Program-made: the position numbers and the translations under genes
NCBI GenBank assembly: GCA_047967505.1
Contig: CM106541.1
Source: Dipteris shenzhenensis
Lineage: Eukaryota > Polypodiophyta > Polypodiopsida > Gleicheniales
DNA: 64,000 nucleotides
Direction: 5' to 3' (one strand)
Notes under the pieces: generated by a model
Seen by the model: the letters and a program-made list of their open reading frames with translations, nothing else
Databases searched by the model: none
What the model was told of the DNA's origin: nothing
Shown here: positions 11,645 to 22,969 of the stretch, piece by piece
Numbering within the stretch: position 1 is the stretch's first letter
Layout: each line of letters opens with the position of its first letter

Positions 11645-11910
11645 GGGGCACCCTTTTACACACCACCCAATGGCCACCCAATAACACCCACGTGATTGGT
11701 AGATTTAAAGGGTGCTCATCATTGGGAAGCGAAGCTTGGCTACCCATGGAAGGGCTTTCCAAGGGCAGGACATGGAAACCCCATTGGACTCAAGGGTTTG
11801 GAATGGGTTGTGTGTGTATAATGAGATATCTCCCCATTGTCTACCCATCGCTAAAAAACTCACCTCCTATTGGCTCAATCCGATGGGTGTCTCTCAGTGT
11901 GTAAGCAGCC
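11645..11910. mobile_element. possible Tourist-like MITE
   Basis: The segment starts GGGGCACCCTTTTACACAC and ends GTGTGTAAGCAGCC; the reverse complement of the end (GGCTGCTTACACAC) pairs imperfectly with the start. Both sides are flanked by TTA (11642-11644, 11911-11913). The terminal match is weaker than in the MITEs at 6427 and 16168, so this is a tentative call; chance TTA flanks are possible. Confidence 0.35.
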
Positions 11911-11913
11911 TTA

Positions 11914-12344
11914 GACTTTTGGGCACAGTGCGGTAAATCACTACTATTGTCCAAAGAGAAACATTATCACAAGTCATAGACGAGCACAATGCAACAAATT
12001 TCTACCATAATCCAAACCACATATTGTTGATTATGGGCCAAAACAAAGCTCATGACACTCAAATAGCTCCTTTTTCTCTTCCCTCAACAACCACATCATC
12101 CGCACCATGGATGCAAGGTCAATTTTGTGGTGATTTACTCACGAAACTTGACATTCCACTCCACTCTCCAATGATAGTCTCAAAACATTATCACGTGTGC
12201 TGTCTAATTCCAAGTTGTTGCTTTGAAATGTGAGGCTTAGAGAGGGGTGTTACTTTCACATGCATGAGGGATGATTTGTGTGTAATGCAAACTTGGTGCC
12301 CTTTGTTGAACCCCTATGCACCTTCATTTAAGGTGGAGTGTGGA
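11914..12344. other. non-coding with a dispersed repeat
   Basis: Bases 11915-12020 resemble 6010-6110 near the XTH gene (ttagactt, gggca, aaatc, catta-tcac in the same order), so a dispersed repeat family is present. No gene is seen. Confidence 0.45.
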
Positions 12345-12806
12345 TCTTTAGTGAGGTAGGAGGAGAGTGGAGCCCCTCACAAAGGAGAGCCCCAATCATC
12401 AAAGTGGTTGTCCAATGATTCTCCCATCTCATCCTCTTGAATGCTGCTATTTTAATTTGATATGCAAAGCAACATGCTTGTATAACCTGCTTACATGACA
12501 ACACCAGAATCGTTGTAGAGATGCAACCTCGGCAATTCATTGCCAATAGAAGGCATTGCTAGCAAAGCTAGAAGTGGAGAGCTTTGGTGATGTAGGAGGA
12601 GAGCGGAGCCACTCCCAAAGGGGAGCCCCAATCATCAAAGTGATTGTCCAATCATTCTCCCATCTCATCCTCTTGAATGCTGCTGTTTTAATTTGATATG
12701 CAAAGCAAATGCTTGTATAACCTGCTTACATCACTAGAATTGTTGTAGGGATGCAACCTCAGCAATTCATTGCCAATAGAAGGCATTGCTAGCAAAGCTA
12801 GAAGAT
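12345..12806. repeat. two-copy tandem duplication, period 234 bp
   Basis: The unit containing gtaggaggagag at 12358 is repeated at 12592. The copies share agccccaatcatcaaagtg, 'ctcatcctcttgaatgctgc' and 'ggcattgctagcaaagctag'. A small deletion and scattered changes distinguish them. Confidence 0.9.
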
Positions 12807-13383
12807 ACTTAGCCCCTCTATCCCTATCAACAATGCCGCAAACACTATGGATGAGCTGGACCACTCATCAAAGGCCTTTGCTTAACAAGAAAATTATATT
12901 ATAAGTTAGGGAAGAAATAAAAATACAAAGTAGCCTCAGAGGATTTCCAAAACGCTATGCACTATATAGAGTCCTATGTGCTAGTCTAAGGTGAGTGTCC
13001 AACCTGCCAGAATTCTCATCGAAGGGCCATGAGGTTGCTATCTCACAAGTCAGATGGCCTAGAGCGATGATGAGCTTTGACAACCTCAAAGTAATTGGAA
13101 TTTGGATGCATCATGCCCTTTCAACATTCTCCTATGGGGGAGGCAAGCTCAATTTTAAGGTTGCTAGGCTAGCAATGCATAGCTAGGAAGTGTTTCCCTT
13201 AGATTATGATGCAATGCATGGGGATGCAGTACCCTATTGATAGTGGATCCCATCTACTCTTACCAAAAAAGCAACAATTTTTTGCCTTATTAACGTTGCC
13301 TCTCAAGTCCAAGAGTAGTGCTTTAGCGACTCTTAACTTGGGGATCGTTTTTTGCTTACTAATTCCAAAACGGGGGCTTTAGT

Positions 13384-13384
<1 letters not shown>
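12807..13384. other. non-coding, nothing recognised
   Basis: No frame of interest and no clear repeat. Confidence 0.45.

Positions 13385-13442
<58 letters not shown>
13385..13442. repeat. (CT)n microsatellite
   Basis: About 50 uninterrupted bases of CT repeat, ending in a slightly degraded tail. Confidence 0.97.
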
Positions 13443-13445
<3 letters not shown>

Positions 13446-13760
13446 CACTAGGCACGGCACCCAATAACCATACATATTCTACTTGTGCTAGGATTTGTCC
13501 ATGGTCACATTCATTGTCTGAATTTATAGGTTGCTTAGCAATTGAGATGTCCCTCAATCCATCAAAACATTTGTATGATTGACACTGGATATATTGAAAG
13601 GCATTTACATTCATGCCTAACTCATGTGAGATATATTGGTTCATAAGCATTGGCCATTGTTGCTTACTTTCCTTGCTGTGCACACATAAATGGGCTTTGG
13701 CTGAATGAAACTTTTGCTACAAATAAGACAGGTATGGAATCGTTCTCTTTGAGCAGTATT

Positions 13761-13763
<3 letters not shown>

Positions 13764-13825
<62 letters not shown>

Positions 13826-13858
13826 CTCTCTCTCTCTGTCTCTCTCACACACACACAC
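13764..13858. repeat. compound (CT)n(CA)n microsatellite
   Basis: About 58 bases of CT repeat, then tgtgtctctctctctctg and related interruptions, and a short (CA)n tail. Confidence 0.97.
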
Positions 13859-16077
13859 ATGCGATATAATGTTGTCCTTGGCTATTGTTGCTATTTTGTA
13901 AACCTATAAGCATTTTGGACTCTAGGATGACACCTCCATGGTAGTCCTATGATTTGGTTGGATGACAAGAAATATTATGTATACTTAACCTTAACTTCAA
14001 ATGCAAGGTGAGATATAATGTCTAACTAAGGTTTGGTCATTATCCTTTGCAAAGCCTTTATGAGTAAGCCAACTCACCATGGGTTCTAACTTGCAACTTA
14101 TCTAAAGAGTAAGAGGGCTTGTAATGCAATGTGGCTTTCAGAGGCCAGAAAGCCCATGTGATAGCTCTAGTCAGAATTGAGTCCTTCTAGCTCTTTCTTT
14201 GTCTTCATTATGGAGGTTTGCTTGTTTGAGGGCTATACTAAGAATTTCAAAATCAAAACAGCATTTTTGTGAGGTCCAATGTGGAGAATTGCTTTAGGTT
14301 CCTACACATGATAACTCCACCAAGTGAACTAGATGCATTTTGTCCTGACAACCTATATGCTTTTAAATAAGCCTACACTCCGAATTGCATGTCGTAAATA
14401 ATGTGGCATACCACTTGCAATTGCAAATGATAACGCATATCCCCCTTATTGACAAAACAAAGACTAACAAGACATGACAACCCGAAGAACCTATAGACAT
14501 AAGCAAGGATGTCTACCCCTCTCACTTCTATTGTGACACTAAGCTTGAAAACCTTAGCACTTGTTGTAGGCTTTGTGAAAACTATTTACTGGGGGGCCTT
14601 CCCTTATCTCTTTTCACACTGTGACACTTGTTGCAAACCATAGTAAAATAACATATAATTTTTATTCTTTACACATAAGCATGAGAGGATTCCAAGTAGT
14701 GTTCAGCAAAAACCAAGGTTTAATGTCAAGTGAATTGTTAAATCAAGAAAAAAACCTTGAAATTTTGGAAGAGACTTCAAGTTTTTAAATTCGTATATTT
14801 GAGGCCATTTTAGTTATATTTTAGTGAAAAAATTTGGAAAATCTTGAGAAAAACTTTGTAAATTTGAAGTTGAAGGTTTTTGTATTGGTTCCCAAAAGAG
14901 TTTTTGGTGAAGAGTGATTCCAAGGGGGGAAACTATTACTAATGCTAGTTTTCATTTTTTCCTCATGGGTTTCATAAGCATCGTCCAAGTAGCTCCATCC
15001 AAAATGAATGCGTGCAAAAGTGTAGGTTGTACAATCGTTTCAACGGTTACTTCACAAAGTGGAAGCAGCCATATTATATGCGACACTGCCAAAGCCATAT
15101 TACAACGGTTAATCTCATTGTGACACTGCCAAATTAAACTGTAGCCTATAGTTTTAAAATTGCAGCACAGGTGGTACACGTACACTATGCTGCGGCTGTT
15201 CTGGCCTGCCATAATATTAAGAAACTGCCAAGCAACAGCGACTTGTCACAGCTAGTGCGTGTGCGCCTCTCAATGCCAACCGTTTCGAAATGTCTATGAG
15301 ATGGGCATTGCAAATGGGCACCTCCATGCGCCAAAGCTTCTACCAAAATCACAACTAGTTACAACTAATACAAGTGCAGAACATAATAATCGAATACCTT
15401 CCGGTTATTACAGAATACCTTGCCCCCGCGCTCCCCATTCACGTCCGCCCCTCCATGTAGGGGACATAACTGTGCCCAAGCCATGTCAACATGTTATGAG
15501 TCACCAATACTGAATGATCCATCCCCTGCTTTTGCCACCTCTGCCCAAGTCGTTTACAGAGCTTCTAAAAGAATCCCGGCAGCCATCAGCCCTCTGGAGG
15601 GAGGTACGTACCCCAGCTGACCAGCTCCTTTCCTTGCCTGCATCCAGCTCAGCAACCCTGCCAGCTCCTGTTTGCTTTCATGAAGGGGAACCTCCAGGGC
15701 CCATTCAAATTCCTGCAGACAGTTTAACGCCCTCGCTTTGTGGCCTGTAGGCCATCAGACCATCTAAAAGTACGAATCAAATTTCAGTCAATCCCAAGAA
15801 CGAACCAACATACATTAACACGAATACGAATCACGATTCTTCATCCTTTTCTGCGGACAGAGTGCGTGCTTTGGTTTTCCTTTTGGATGCTGCTCCATGT
15901 TGCAATCCCCAGACCAACCCAACACCATTAAATATTCCTTTGCTGTTCCATCCCCCTTCTGCATCCAGACGACGCGCATCATGACACTCACAAATTTCTC
16001 ACTTCAACGTCCCTTTCGCATTCAAGTCTTGCAAGTCCCGACTCCCAACCTCTCGCATCCTCTCGGGCCTCGCCGCC
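13859..16077. other. non-coding, nothing recognised
   Basis: No convincing gene on either strand. The part from about 15240 to 16077 is richer in GC than its surroundings and has several overlapping open frames of 60-85 codons (15259-16106), none with a recognisable domain. It could hold an untranslated or non-coding transcript, but nothing positive supports that. Confidence 0.4.
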
Positions 16078-16112
16078 TAAGACTCCAACACTCGGTTAGA
16101 AATTAGAACTTC
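16078..16112. repeat. upstream copy of a MITE-split tandem repeat
   Basis: Taagactccaacactcggtt at 16078 recurs as taagactccaacactcactt at 16557, just after the MITE. If the MITE and its duplicated TAA are removed, the two copies lie about 87 bp apart, so a tandem duplication was later interrupted by the MITE. Confidence 0.75.
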
Positions 16113-16167
16113 GAAGCTTTCGTTCACCCAAGGTTAGACCCAGGTTTTTCTGAACACTATAGACTAA

Positions 16168-16556
16168 GGGGCTTAGCACATGGGAAGAAATAGGATGGGA
16201 AAAGGTGGTCCCAAGTGGTCCCAAGTTCTATCTTATTCCCATCCCACCATGTGCTAACAAAAAAAGAACTAGGGATGGGTTTAGGAGGAAGAGGACACAT
16301 GGCATCATTTCATGTGTTTAAGAGGTGGGGACCTTGTGGGGACAAGGACACATGTCATCCTTCCATGTTTTTGAATCCCTAAAAAAGGGGAACCCATTCT
16401 GGCTGCCAGGGTCTAGAGGCCATGGTCCAGGATGAAGAAAAAGTAGCTACTCCCATTCTAAATCCATCCTAGACCACTTGGTGTAGGATGGGAGTAATGA
16501 TGACAAAAATATTCCTATCCTCAACCCATGCTAGCCCCATCCATGTGCTAAGGCCC
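16168..16556. mobile_element. Tourist-like MITE (PIF/Harbinger type)
   Basis: A 389-bp element starts GGGGCTTAGCACATGG and ends CCATGTGCTAAGGCCC, giving 16-bp terminal inverted repeats with one mismatch. TAA flanks both ends (16165-16167, 16557-16559), as expected for PIF/Harbinger target duplications. An internal copy of the end (ccatgtgctaa near 16246-16256, with tcccatccca before it) pairs with the left terminus, so the left 90 bases can form a separate hairpin. No transposase is encoded. Confidence 0.8.
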
Positions 16557-16559
16557 TAA

Positions 16560-16738
16560 GACTCCAACACTCACTTAGAAATTATAACTTGAGAGAGAGA
16601 GAGACCTTTGCCAATTTGGTATAGTTAAAGCGCTGAGGATGGTGTAGAATGATAAAATGCGTAATATATGTGGTAGACTGAGAATGCCCTTCATTCAAAG
16701 GGGTCCTAATTTACATACACTTAACTTGTGGTTTTGTG
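16560..16738. other. short non-coding spacer
   Basis: It begins with the second copy of the split tandem repeat and a short GA run near 16592-16603. Nothing else is seen. Confidence 0.4.
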
Positions 16739-16739
16739 C

Positions 16740-16801
<62 letters not shown>

Positions 16802-16814
16802 GAGAGAGAGAGAG
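16739..16814. repeat. compound (GT)n(GA)n microsatellite
   Basis: About 20 bases of GT repeat are followed by about 55 bases of GA repeat with one interruption. Confidence 0.97.
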
Positions 16815-17118
16815 ATTGTTTCCCTTTCCTTATATATAAAGCATGACTTGAAATAATGTGGTCCTTTACAGGTTTATATAAAGAAGGAACCTCACATGTG
16901 CAAGATCATAGCATCATATTTTATTACCTTATAGGTGGCTACACAAATAGGTACTGGGAAACATGATTAAGCCTTGTATCCTTTAAGACAACCACCTACA
17001 TTTGGGGGATTCTCCTTTGCAACAATAGCTAGTGGGGCACTCCCTTATGGCTTATGGGAATCCGCCAGATGTCTATAAGGGGCACTTGGTGAGATTTAGA
17101 AGAGTGAGGAGAATGAAT

Positions 17119-17153
<35 letters not shown>

Positions 17154-17749
17154 CGACAAAAGCACAATAAGCATTTTTAAGCTCCCCACTAAATTTTTCT
17201 TCTAAGCAAGCAATCCTAATAAGTGCTAGATCACTTGGGACTACATCGGTGCACAACCTATGGCCTATCCACAATTCACAAAAAGCTTGTTATTTCTCAT
17301 GTAGAGATGATCTTGCAATTATAAAATTTGATGCAAGGTATATCTATTATATCACAAAAAAAAAAACATGGGAGAGACTTAAACAAGAGGGCAAGAGGAC
17401 ACTATGTCTTGTTTTGAAGCCACATGGGGATAACATCACTAGTTTCTTGGGTTAGAGGTAGAGGGGCAGCTTGGTCATGAGAGAATAAAGGAGCTTAGTA
17501 CAAATGATAGGTGCATCCCCAACTACCCACTTTACTACATTTAAGCACATGGCCTCTTCATTGCCCAAACTTTCTTGAACTAGATATGAGGCAAATCGTT
17601 ACAAGGGATGGCTCATGGGGCACATGCTTCTATGAATTCATTACAAACATATGGCATCTTATGCCTAAAGGGTCAACATTTGCTTGGGTGTAGCCAATCA
17701 CGAAACTATTTTTGGGACACTATGACGTGATGCGCTCCTGTGTGAATAT
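16815..17749. other. non-coding with a (GA)n microsatellite
   Basis: A GA microsatellite lies at about 17118-17153. No gene recognised. Confidence 0.5.
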
Positions 17750-17799
17750 TTGAATTTTGCATGGACCCACGCTCTCATCGGTATTTTTTCTATGTCATG

Positions 17800-18440
17800 A
17801 TGTCGCACTGGTGTAATAATGAGACACAATCTATTTATTCTGAACACCGTAGAACTCCACACACGGTAACTCTACACTACATCGTGCATCTCTGCACTGC
17901 TTCACGTAGCGCAGTCTCTAGCTTGTTGTCTTTGGCTTGAGCCGCCTGACCACTTATCATCGTGCAACCTTTTGCTGCAGCTTTGCCACCTATCACTCGG
18001 CACCGCATCCATGTAAATCATTAAAATTCAAGGTTGGCTTGGAGAGACCACCGCGCTAGTTGTTGGCATAATAATGAGATGCAATCTATCATTTTGAACA
18101 CTGCTATAGCACAGTCTCTAGCCTGGCCACCTGCTATCGTGCAGCCTTTTGCTGTAGCTTTGCCCATGCAAATCATAGGTTGGCTTGGAGAGACCACCGT
18201 GGTGGTTTTTGGCATAATAATGAGACATAATCTTTCATTATGAGCATCACCTTAGTGCAATTTGTGGTCTAATGACCTGTCATTGCCCATAATTCAAGGT
18301 TGTCTTGGAGAGACCACTGCACTAGTTCTTGGAGTTATAGCTTCGTTACCTATGTTTACGTATTACTGGAGGAGGTCTATGATGACCAGTGCACTGGCAA
18401 ATAGAAGGAGATCTATAACAGCCATTGTGCTAGTTCTTGG
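17800..18440. repeat. degenerate tandem repeat family, about 120-150 bp units
   Basis: The words caaggttggcttggagagac, 'gcataataatgagac' and 'gcacagtctctagc' recur at about 18030, 18176 and 18296, with weaker partial units before (near 17810) and after (near 18365-18440). The units are old and length-variable. Confidence 0.7.
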
Positions 18441-18503
18441 AGTTATATATTTGTGTACCAAGAAAAATGTATTTCCTTATGCAACCAAGCAAAATGCAAT
18501 TGA

Positions 18504-18549
18504 CGATATGGCCCTGGAGGGATCCCCTTTAGGGACAAGGGCCATATCG
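18504..18549. repeat. inverted repeat (hairpin) 1
   Basis: Arms CGATATGGCCCT and AGGGCCATATCG are perfectly complementary over 12 bp around a 22-base loop, which itself contains the near-palindrome gggatccccttt/aggga. Confidence 0.8.
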
Positions 18550-18604
18550 GCATGCCATATTTGTTTGGTCACCAGTGGCATCTTGGATATTATATAATGC
18601 ATCT

Positions 18605-18650
18605 CGATATAGCCCTTACCCCTAGAGGGCACACCTCAAGGGCCATATCG
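18605..18650. repeat. inverted repeat (hairpin) 2
   Basis: Arms CGATATAGCCCTT and AAGGGCCATATCG pair over 13 positions with one mismatch. The arms are the same sequence as hairpin 1, about 100 bp away, so the two are related copies or the ends of one element. Confidence 0.75.
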
Positions 18651-19869
18651 TCGACTGCATTTTCTCAAAGTTTAATTGTATTTTTCTATATGTATCTCCA
18701 TGCAACCATAACGGTGGGTCGTTGGAGCTATTTTAGCGCTATTTTGGTCATAAACCAAGGAGATTGTAGCCTGCTTTACTGGTATTTTAGTCCTTGTTGC
18801 AGTAAATATAAATGAGAGCAAAAGTATTTCGAGCCACCATGGTGCGGTGGTGCCATCCAAATAATCAACTACAATTCACTGAGCAAAAGAGATTACAATG
18901 TACATCTACATCCAATAATAGGTTATATAAAAATTAACAACTTATACTGAGCAAAAATTGAACAGAGGATCTTACATTTATAAAAACTTGGCATTTGCTA
19001 AGAGCCTTAAAGCCCAAAAGATTACAACTAGTAACCATAACCATTCAAATATAAAAGTTAACAATAGTGCATATTGAGAGCCTCAAATTGAACAAAAAGA
19101 GATTACATAAATGTAATAAAAACTCAGCAATTATTGAGAGCCTTAGAGACCAAAACATTACATCCAGTGAGCCAAATGATCATTGAGAGCCTTAGAGACC
19201 AAAAAATTACATCTAGTCATGGATGAGTGGTTATGAACCTCGTCTGAGCAAGAGGGAATTTGTACAAATCAGTATTTATTCCAGTCTAGGTTGTTGCATT
19301 AAATGCTTTTAGAGAGCCAAAAGAGAAGGCGATGGAGAGGCGAAGACCATGCACATTGCCAGACTCAGATTACAGCCCCCCCAACAAGTCGAGAGTACTT
19401 TGCTGTGAAAATATTGAGGCCTTCATCGGCATCTAGGAGGAACCCATACATCACAACCATAAAGAGGTCAGAGGTAAGCATGTTATCTAAGGTGGTGACA
19501 TGCAAATATGGGGGGATCAACTATGGGAACGAAGGGTCTCCACTAGTGCTAGCATTTCTACTCCAAGTGAGTGCAAAGCAATCACCTTATATGAGAAGGC
19601 AGATAACATTGGGATCACAGTGCATCGAGGGGGGATGGTAGTAGGCATGGTGAAGATGAGTGGGTGAGCAGTAGATGAGTGAGAGTTGGAGGAGGGAGCA
19701 TGGAGCAAAGTAGAGAAGCGACAAAAAAGAGCTAGGGGAGGGGTGTGGAGCAAAGTAGCAAGCAGGGGCAGATGAGAGCAATGTAGTAAAATGCCAAATA
19801 CCACAGATCTTATATATTATAAAGTTCGAGACACCATGGTGGTGGCTAGAGTCTGGGGTTCCATCCATA
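18651..19869. other. non-coding with short dispersed repeats
   Basis: Between about 18870 and 19220 the words 'gagagccttagagaccaaaa' and 'aaaagagattaca' recur several times in direct orientation. The stretch 19300-19870 has open frames on both strands without recognisable domains. Confidence 0.5.
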
Positions 19870-20735
19870 TTAATTGCAAGCCACTATAGGAATCTCTAGC
19901 ACCACCCAAGACAGGATGGTAATCATGAAGCAGATGCCATGTAATTAACTATTAGCCTAGTAGAATCTTAGCCATGATAGATGTGGCCGATGAGAGCTAG
20001 CACCACTGAGTAGTAATTTCCACAAAAGTAAATCATGAAGCCTAATCATGTCTAATTCCTCATTAGTACTCTACTGAGCATGCAAGCTCGGTGGCTGGTA
20101 TTTTTTACTACAATCATAGTGATCATGCATGCTTAAGCCCAGTGGTGGGTGAGCAGGCCACTGTGGTGTGGCTAGTAATTAATTGCCATCTCGATAGAAT
20201 CCTAGCCATGATAGACATGGTTGATGAGAGCCACCACCACCAGGCAGTAACTCCCACAAAAGTAAATCATGAAGCCTAATCACTCATTACCAGGCACTCT
20301 AGTACTCTACTGAGCATGCGAGCTCGATGATTGGTAATTTTTACTACACTCATGGTGATCATGCATGCTTAAGCCCGATGGTGGCTGAGCAAGCCAGTGC
20401 TATGGCTGGTAATTAACTACTAGTCTGGTGGAATCATAGCCATGAAAGACATGGCTAATGAGAGCCACTACCACCGGGTAGTAATTCCCACAACAGTAAA
20501 TCATGAAGCCTTATCATCTCTAATCACTCATTGCCATGCACTCTAGTACTCTCCTGAGCATGCAAGCCTGGTGATTGGTAATTTACTGCACTTGTAGTAA
20601 TCATGCATGCAAGCTCAGTGGTGGTAACTGGAAGGTGAGTAATTGTGGGCCCCTACGATCGTTGGTAATTTACTACTAGCTCGATGAAATCTTAGCCACC
20701 ACCACAAACATGGCTGGGAATCTTAGATGCCACCA
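19870..20735. repeat. tandem repeat, about 240-bp units
   Basis: Units begin gcatgcaagctcgg at 20078, gcatgcgagctcga at 20314 and gcatgcaagcctgg at 20558 (periods 236 and 244). They share 'gatcatgcatgcttaagccc', 'agccatgatagacatgg', 'aaatcatgaagcct' and 'ctctagtactctactgag'. A partial unit precedes the first full one. Confidence 0.85.
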
Positions 20736-21159
20736 CCTCTAATCACTCATTACCATGTAAGGTAATACTGCCACCTTGAAAATTAATATTTGGGCCAACC
20801 ACCATAGTGGCTCTCAACTTGATAGTGTAGTTGAGATACAAACTTAAGCCTCAGCTATTCCATTCCCTTAATTGTGTCGTCTTCTATCCCTCTCCACCGT
20901 TTCTTCCTCCCTTGCACTTGGATTGCAAACTCAAGCCTCCACTATTCCATTTCCTTCATTGTTTCATCTTCTATCCCTCTCCACCATTTCTATCTCCCTT
21001 GCACTCTTCTTGCAACTTCTATCCCCTCTCATAATGGTCCTTGCACAGTCCGGGAGCTCCTCACACAATCTTTCTTTCCCCTCTACAGCACAGTGTGAGA
21101 GCCTCTCCTCCCTTGATCTTGAAATCGTGACATATGGGATCTTCTCTCTCGCTCTTCAA
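20736..21159. repeat. pyrimidine-rich tandem duplication, period 87 bp
   Basis: Bases 20839-20925 and 20926-21012 are two copies (caaacttaagcctcagctat against caaactcaagcctccactat; both with 'cttctatccctctccacc'). Frames here are rich in Ser/Leu/Pro because of the base bias. Confidence 0.8.
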
Positions 21160-22070
21160 TAGCCCAATTTGGATTTTGCTAGGTTGGTATAAGAGGTGAA
21201 CGTGGAGGGGCAACTAGTTTATCAAGGTCATAAGATTTTCACCATCACTGAAAGTGTGATTGAAAATGTGCTAGGCATTCCTAGAGGCAATTTGCAAGCA
21301 CACTTCTTTGAGAAGCAGTGGGAGAGATAGGATATTCTAGATATATACCCCAATGCTTAGATTAGTAAAGATGGTGGAGTCAAGCTTTCTAGTTTGCCAA
21401 CAGACCTCCAAGATGTACTGAGATGAAGAAGACCATTCACTTCTTTCTTGATACGAGAGGAACCGTGAAGTTCTATTAGGTTCAAGTAGCAGTACATTAA
21501 TTGAAAGGACATGACATCTTTCTCAAGGGCGATCTCCAAGAGCGTGATAACCAACCTAAAGAATTGCGTGGATGGCAAATCCCAATTGTCATCTTAGTTC
21601 GCTAGAGTTGCAATGCACCTGATGGCATCTACCCTCAAAGGGATTTTTGAGCATTACGATAAGAAGATGTCTCAGAAGGTGACTTTTCTACAAGAGAAAG
21701 CCACCGATGCAGCAAAGGTAGTGCAACTTGAGAAAATTCTTAGGGAAGGTGCAGAAGCCAAGATAGAGGATGCACAAGCGAGGGCCTTGTAGGCAAAAGA
21801 GCAAGCTAAGGCCACTGCAAAAATGGTCAACAAGAAGAAGCAGAGAAGCACATCACGGAGCTCCGAGATAGGCTTGAAGAAGTGAGAAGTGATGGGGACA
21901 TCACAAACAAGGAGCTAGCAATGATGCAAACGAAGTTGAAGATTAGAGAGCCGAAAAGAAGGGTCTTTACAAATGGCTCTGCAACGTGCAAAACACATTG
22001 AACATTGTAAAAGACTAGATGATGGAGGAGCTAAAAAGGGAGAATGCAGAAACCAGAAAGGTGATGCAAG
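21160..22070 (+). pseudogene. broken unrecognised frame with coiled-coil part
   Basis: From about 21170 the plus strand can be read as a diverged protein with scattered stops: FARLV, then EVNVEGQLVYQGHKIFTITE, SVIENVLGIPRGNLQAHFFEK, and later (21600-21830) an Ala/Glu/Lys/Gln-rich stretch such as FLQEKATDAAKVVQLEKILR and EDAQARAL, which suggests a coiled coil. The first part recalls plant transposon-associated ORFs of unknown function, but I cannot name the family. It ends where copia LTR B begins, so that element inserted into or beside it. Confidence 0.4.
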
Positions 22071-22073
22071 AAC

Positions 22074-22428
22074 TATTGAGATATTGAGCTCCACTCATGA
22101 TATGCTAGGGTGACCGTTGTGCATTTATGTCACCGACTTGTTAGCTGCAGATGCGGGTGGTACACCACCCATGAATAATAGCTGGATGACAGCTATCTTT
22201 ATGTACTCTAGTTAGTGGCTCAGTTAGTATGCCACCTAGGTTAGTTGAGTTTGGTTTGAGACCCACATATAGGGTTCACCTATTCCTTTTGTACTTAGAG
22301 AGTTCTTTTGGCTTTCACAACTAAGAGAGGGAAATTGTTTTTAGCCTCCACCTTTGTGTGTATTCCCTCATTGTGTATGTGAGAAAGCTACAAGTGAGAC
22401 TCCTTACTTCTTTCCCACTCTCTTCACA
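22074..22428 (+). repeat. 5' LTR of copia element B
   Basis: A 355-bp sequence starts tattgagatattgagctcc (TG of the canonical start has become TA) and ends tcttcaca. It is followed at once by a primer-binding site. The first 235 bases match, in inverse, the LTR fragment at 26227-26461. Confidence 0.85.
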
Positions 22429-22440
22429 TGGTATTAGAGC
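22429..22440 (+). promoter_or_regulatory. primer-binding site of element B
   Basis: TGGTATTAGAGC differs by one base from TGGTATCAGAGC, the site complementary to the 3' end of plant initiator tRNA-Met used by most copia elements. It directly abuts the LTR. Confidence 0.85.
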
Positions 22441-22969
22441 TCGATTCATGGTAAGGAGCTCAAGAAAGCAAACCAAGTTCGCGGTGTCTTTGTAAGAGGA
22501 TTAGTGTTGCTTTCCTTTTTCGAGTTTGGGAGCAAATCTCTATAGGTAGCATAGCCGAAAAGTACAAGAGTGCATCGTCTCATATTGGGATGCCCTTCGC
22601 AGTGTGGTGAGAGGGAGTATATGATGCAAGGACACTATTTTCTTGATTCGAGGCCATTTCGCGGCCTGTTTTGGTAGCAGAAGTTTTCCATAGACACTCA
22701 GAAAAGTCCCCTATTTTTGCTATGCGACCACTATTTTGCACGTCGGTGAAAACTTACCATAGAAATTGCATCGTATGCCTATGCACAGAGATATTGGGAG
22801 TGACAGAATCATTCTTATTGCCTATTGATGCAAAATCGTCAGTAAGAAGTGACTATGTGGTCAAATACCACTTTCGTTAGTTTTGCGGATTCGCCCTTAT
22901 GAGGCAAAAGTTGTGTTTTTTGTAGTGACAAAATATTTTTGTAGTGTTCTGTAATGGCATGTAATGTTA

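Noticed and set aside
13352-13901. Ser/Leu-rich and Glu/Arg-rich open frames through CT/GA repeats (also near 1700, 2900, 3800, 16700, 17100, 31750, 39700)
   Set aside because: They are dinucleotide microsatellites read as codons; the flanking codons show no domain.
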